Below are positions 16,939 through 19,409 of a DNA stretch of 19,409 nucleotides, one piece after another. Both the position numbers and the translations under genes were made by a program. The notes under the pieces were generated by a model. It had not been told where the DNA came from, made no database searches, and saw only the letters and a program-made list of their open reading frames with translations. The stretch's first letter is position 1, and each line of letters begins with the position of its first letter. The DNA is taken from contig CAKRNW010000034.1 of assembly GCA_934371505.1 (NCBI GenBank), forward strand, positions 1 through 19,409, written 5' to 3'. This stretch comes from an uncultured Lachnospiraceae bacterium. Its GTDB lineage: Bacteria > Bacillota > Clostridia > Lachnospirales > Lachnospiraceae.

Positions 16939-17572
16939 TTTAAACGAGACGATTGCCGCGGCTTTGTTTGACCCGGAGCTGTATCCCTGGGAACTGCTGC
17001 CGAAAATCAGTGACTTTATCGTAGAGCTGGGCAAGACTCTTGACCCGGAGAAATTTGAACAGCGGGGAGAAAATGTATGGGTTGCCAAATCTGCCAAAAT
17101 TTTTCCCAGTGCCTATATCGGCGGTCCCTGCATCATTGATGAGGAGGCGGAAGTGCGCCACTGTGCCTTTATCCGGGGCAATGCCATTGTGGGAAAAGGT
17201 GCTGTTGTGGGAAACTCCACCGAGTTAAAGAATGTGATTCTTTTTAATAAGGTACAGGTTCCTCACTACAATTATGTGGGTGACAGTATTCTGGGCTATA
17301 AATCCCACATGGGAGCAGGCTCCATCACCTCCAATGTCAAGAGCGACAAGACACTGGTTACCATCAGAATCCCCAGCGGGGCAGTGGAAACCGGCTTAAA
17401 GAAAATGGGTGCCATGCTTGGAGACTATGTGGAAGTAGGCTGCAACAGCGTCTTAAATCCCGGCACTGTCATCGGCAGACACTCCAATGTTTATCCCACC
17501 TCCAGTGTCCGTGGGTTTGTGCCTGAACAACATATTTTCAAATCCCAGGAGGGTATTGTACAGAGGAAATAG
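16907..17572 (+). CDS. Left-handed beta-helix (hexapeptide repeat) protein, GlmU C-terminal-like
   Basis: 221 residues. The first 45 are helical (with LYPWELLPKI); the rest, from about residue 50, are hexapeptide repeats of the left-handed beta-helix type (AKIFPSAYIGGPCIIDEEAEV and onward). The stretch VPHYNYVGDSILG...MGAGSITSN resembles the acetyltransferase half of GlmU, so it may be a sugar-nucleotide acyltransferase; relatives are often labelled UDP-GlcNAc pyrophosphorylase, but no pyrophosphorylase (Rossmann) domain is present, so that name would mislead. GAAGGA 7 nt before the ATG at 16907 fixes the start, although the frame is open from 16856. The first 32 nt lie within topB, so translation is probably coupled. 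The substrate is unknown. Confidence 0.82.
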   Translation: MDAMKIKNLYNLNETIAAALFDPELYPWELLPKISDFIVELGKTLDPEKFEQRGENVWVAKSAKIFPSAYIGGPCIIDEEAEVRHCAFIRGNAIVGKGAVVGNSTELKNVILFNKVQVPHYNYVGDSILGYKSHMGAGSITSNVKSDKTLVTIRIPSGAVETGLKKMGAMLGDYVEVGCNSVLNPGTVIGRHSNVYPTSSVRGFVPEQHIFKSQEGIVQRK

Positions 17573-17600
17573 TTTGGTTAAGGGAGAAAAATTGATAAAA

Positions 17601-17618
17601 TTGATAAAATTCTATCAA
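17601..17618 (+). promoter_or_regulatory. Near-perfect 18-bp palindrome, possible operator
   Basis: TTGATA (17601-17606) and TATCAA (17613-17618) flank AAATTC, giving 16 of 18 paired positions. A second TTGATA at 17592 belongs to a 9-bp direct repeat ATTGATAAA (17591-17599 and 17600-17608). The site is 96 nt upstream of the IscU-like gene. The half-site resembles the GATAA units of iron-responsive Fur boxes, but the 18-bp spacing does not fit the classical layout, so the factor is unassigned. No clear -35/-10 pair was found in 17573-17713. Confidence 0.4.
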
Positions 17619-17653
17619 AAGACTGGATTTTTTGTCCTAAATGTGCGAAAATG

Positions 17654-17695
17654 TGAGTAATGTGTGGCGACATCAGGCCACCAAATGATTACTTA
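17654..17695 (+). promoter_or_regulatory. Two-part stem-loop in the leader of the IscU-like/GGGtGRT pair
   Basis: TGAGTAAT (17654-17661) pairs with ATTACTTA (17688-17695, one G-T pair), and inside it GTGGC (17664-17668) pairs with GCCAC (17677-17681) around an 8-nt loop. An asymmetric internal loop (GT against CAAATG) separates the stems. It ends 5 nt before AAGGAG (17701-17706), so it could be a cis-regulatory RNA. It matches no riboswitch class that I recognise. Confidence 0.42.
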
Positions 17696-17713
17696 ATCGA
17701 AAGGAGTTTTCAC

Positions 17714-18418
17714 ATGATCTATTCTAAAGAAGTTGAAGAGATGTGTACAGTAGCGCAGGGCGTTCATCACGGCTGTGCTCCCATCCCTGAAGAAGCAAAA
17801 TGGGTTCAGGCCAAAGAAGTAAAAGATATTTCCGGTTTAACACACGGAGTGGGCTGGTGTGCACCTCAGCAGGGTGCCTGCAAGCTGACTTTAAATGTTA
17901 AGGAAGGCATCATCCAGGAGGCTCTCGTTGAGACCATCGGATGTTCCGGTATGACTCACTCCGCAGCTATGGCAGCTGAGATTCTGCCCGGCTTAACCGT
18001 TATGGAAGCATTAAATACCGACCTTGTTTGTGATGCAATCAACACCGCTATGAGAGAGTTGTTCTTACAGATCGTTTACGGTCGTACACAGAGTGCATTC
18101 TCCGAGGAAGGTCTGCCTGTAGGTGCTGGTCTTGAGGACTTAGGTAAAGGCTTAAGAAGCCAGGTAGGTACCATGTACGGCACTCTGAAAAAGGGACCTC
18201 GTTATCTGGAGATGGCAGAGGGTTATGTTACCGGTATCGCTCTGGACAAAGATGATCAGATCATCGGTTACAAGTTCGTTAACCTTGGTAAGATGACTGA
18301 TTTCATCAAGAAAGGTGACGATCCCGCTACCGCTTATGAGAAGTCCTGCGGACAGTACGGACGTGTTGATGATGCAGTGAAGATCATCGATCCCAGAAAC
18401 GACAAGGAGGTAAAATAA
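17714..18418 (+). CDS. NifU/IscU-like iron-sulfur scaffold-type protein
   Basis: 234 residues. The central GCSGMTHSAAMAAEILPG (76-93) resembles the GC...S...E...G segment of IscU/NifU N-terminal scaffold domains, which assemble Fe-S clusters. Cysteines at 11, 21, 49, 56, 77, 106 and 212 could bind metal; C21, C77 and C106 are the best candidates for scaffold-like ligands. It is longer than IscU (about 128) because of an N-terminal extension and an extra C-terminal half (about 125-234) with no recognised domain. AAGGAG lies 7 nt before the ATG at 17714; an in-frame ATG at 17660 has no ribosome binding site and lies in the stem-loop. The gene precedes a GGGtGRT-family gene by 2 nt, so joint function is likely. 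No cysteine desulfurase is nearby. Confidence 0.78.
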   Translation: MIYSKEVEEMCTVAQGVHHGCAPIPEEAKWVQAKEVKDISGLTHGVGWCAPQQGACKLTLNVKEGIIQEALVETIGCSGMTHSAAMAAEILPGLTVMEALNTDLVCDAINTAMRELFLQIVYGRTQSAFSEEGLPVGAGLEDLGKGLRSQVGTMYGTLKKGPRYLEMAEGYVTGIALDKDDQIIGYKFVNLGKMTDFIKKGDDPATAYEKSCGQYGRVDDAVKIIDPRNDKEVK

Positions 18419-18420
18419 TC

Positions 18421-19409
18421 ATGGCATTATTCGAGTCTTATGAAAGACGTATTGATAAAATCAATGGCGTATTAAACAGCTATGGCATTTCTTCCATCGA
18501 AGAAGCCGAGAAAATTACCAAAGATGCCGGTCTTGATGTGTATGACCAGGTTAAAAAGATTCAGCCCATCTGTTTCGAGAATGCTTGCTGGGCATACACC
18601 GTAGGTGCCGCTATCGCAATCAAAAAAGGCTGCCGCAAAGCTTCTGAGGCTGCTGCTGCAATCGGCGAAGGTTTACAGTCTTTCTGTATCCCCGGTTCTG
18701 TTGCTGATACCCGTAAAGTAGGTCTTGGACATGGTAACCTTGGTAAAATGTTACTGGAAGAGGAGACCGACTGTTTCTGTTTCTTAGCCGGTCACGAGTC
18801 CTTCGCTGCCGCTGAAGGTGCGATCGGTATCGCTGAGAAAGCAAACAAAGTTCGTCAGAAACCTCTGCGTGTTATCTTAAATGGTCTTGGAAAAGACGCT
18901 GCTAAGATTATTTCCCGTATCAACGGTTTTACCTTCGTAGAGACCGAGTACGATCCTTATACCAACGAAGTAAAAGAGATCGAGCGTATCGCTTACTCTG
19001 AAGGACTTCGTTCCAAAGTAAACTGCTATGGTGCAAACTCCGTACCCGAAGGTGTTGCCATCATGTGGAAAGAGAACGTAGATGTTTCCATTACCGGTAA
19101 CTCCACCAACCCTACCCGTTTCCAGCATCCGGTAGCAGGAACCTACAAAAAAGAGAGAATCGAAGCAGGAAAGAAATACTTCTCCGTTGCTTCCGGTGGT
19201 GGTACCGGACGTACCCTGCATCCCGATAACATGGCTGCAGGTCCCGCATCCTATGGTTTCACCGATACCTTAGGCCGTATGCACTCTGATGCACAGTTCG
19301 CAGGTTCTTCCTCCGTTCCCGCTCACGTTGAGATGATGGGCTTAATCGGTATGGGTAACAACCCGATGGTTGGCGCTACCGTTGCTGTTGCAGTTGCCAT
19401 CGAGGAAGC
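18421..19409 (+). CDS. GGGtGRT-family protein, 3' end cut by the window edge
   Basis: An open frame of 329 codons from the ATG at 18421 to the end of the window without a stop; the family is only slightly longer, so a few C-terminal residues are missing. The name-giving motif SGGGTGRT is at 258-265, followed by LHPDNMAAGPASYG. Cysteines at 51, 56, 71, 89, 118, 120 and 202 (CFENAC, CFC) and Gly-rich segments (GLGHGNLGK, 101-109) suggest a metal or cofactor and a phosphate-containing ligand, but no activity is established for this family to my knowledge. AAGGAGG (18404-18410) lies inside the last codons of the IscU-like gene, 10 nt from the start. Codons are strongly biased (CGT, GGT, AAC, ACC), as in highly expressed genes. 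Confidence 0.88.
   Translation, partial: MALFESYERRIDKINGVLNSYGISSIEEAEKITKDAGLDVYDQVKKIQPICFENACWAYTVGAAIAIKKGCRKASEAAAAIGEGLQSFCIPGSVADTRKVGLGHGNLGKMLLEEETDCFCFLAGHESFAAAEGAIGIAEKANKVRQKPLRVILNGLGKDAAKIISRINGFTFVETEYDPYTNEVKEIERIAYSEGLRSKVNCYGANSVPEGVAIMWKENVDVSITGNSTNPTRFQHPVAGTYKKERIEAGKKYFSVASGGGTGRTLHPDNMAAGPASYGFTDTLGRMHSDAQFAGSSSVPAHVEMMGLIGMGNNPMVGATVAVAVAIEE

Noticed and set aside
17591..17618. Classical Fur box
   Set aside because: The half-sites look alike, but the 9-bp repeat and 18-bp even palindrome do not fit the 7-1-7 or three-hexamer Fur layout.
17619..17645. Intrinsic terminator after the beta-helix gene
   Set aside because: GGATTTTTTGTCC gives only a 3-bp stem and the T-run is within the loop, so termination here cannot be supported.
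17660..17713. Earlier start for the IscU-like gene
   Set aside because: No ribosome binding site before 17660, and the stretch forms the leader stem; AAGGAG fits 17714 exactly.

Overview
The window looks like a chromosomal segment of a Gram-positive Clostridia member, most probably Lachnospiraceae. This is judged from the mix of families, the strong AGGAGG-type ribosome binding sites, the TTGACx/TATAAT-type promoters and the moderate GC content. The genus cannot be fixed from sequence reading alone. There are 13 complete protein genes and one gene cut by the right edge. No rRNA, tRNA, CRISPR array or insertion sequence was seen.

Layout, left to right. (1) 10-750, minus: a PlsC-type acyltransferase with a near-consensus promoter. 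(2) 751-1127: a divergent intergenic region with promoters for both sides, a palindrome cluster and a structured leader of about 200 nt. (3) 1128-6359, plus: a tightly coupled unit of a MarR regulator, two halves of an asymmetric heterodimeric ABC exporter and an S66 (LD-carboxypeptidase/MccF-like) serine peptidase, which reads as a regulated efflux and detoxification unit. (4) 6362-7916, minus: permease and ATPase of a NitT/TauT-type importer without a binding protein, converging on the peptidase gene with a 2-nt gap. (5) 8079-17572, plus: a long collinear run from an extended -10 promoter: argH, asd, a c-di-GMP phosphodiesterase (degenerate GGDEF plus intact EAL), an archaeal-type AAA/STAND ATPase, topB (topoisomerase III with a zinc-ribbon repeat tail) and a left-handed beta-helix protein. 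Spacings are short or overlapping, so co-transcription is plausible. (6) 17714 to the end, plus: a NifU/IscU-like protein followed 2 nt later by a GGGtGRT-family protein that lacks only its last residues. The leader ahead of this pair carries a near-palindrome and a two-part stem.

Most promising for new biology: the IscU-like/GGGtGRT pair (family without an assigned function, many conserved-looking cysteines, strongly biased codons, structured leader); the translationally coupled EAL phosphodiesterase and STAND-type ATPase; and a perfect 16-bp inverted repeat with a 3-nt loop just inside the phosphodiesterase gene, which may separate the metabolic from the signalling part of the transcript. 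Motif calls are made by eye; no database search or folding program was run.
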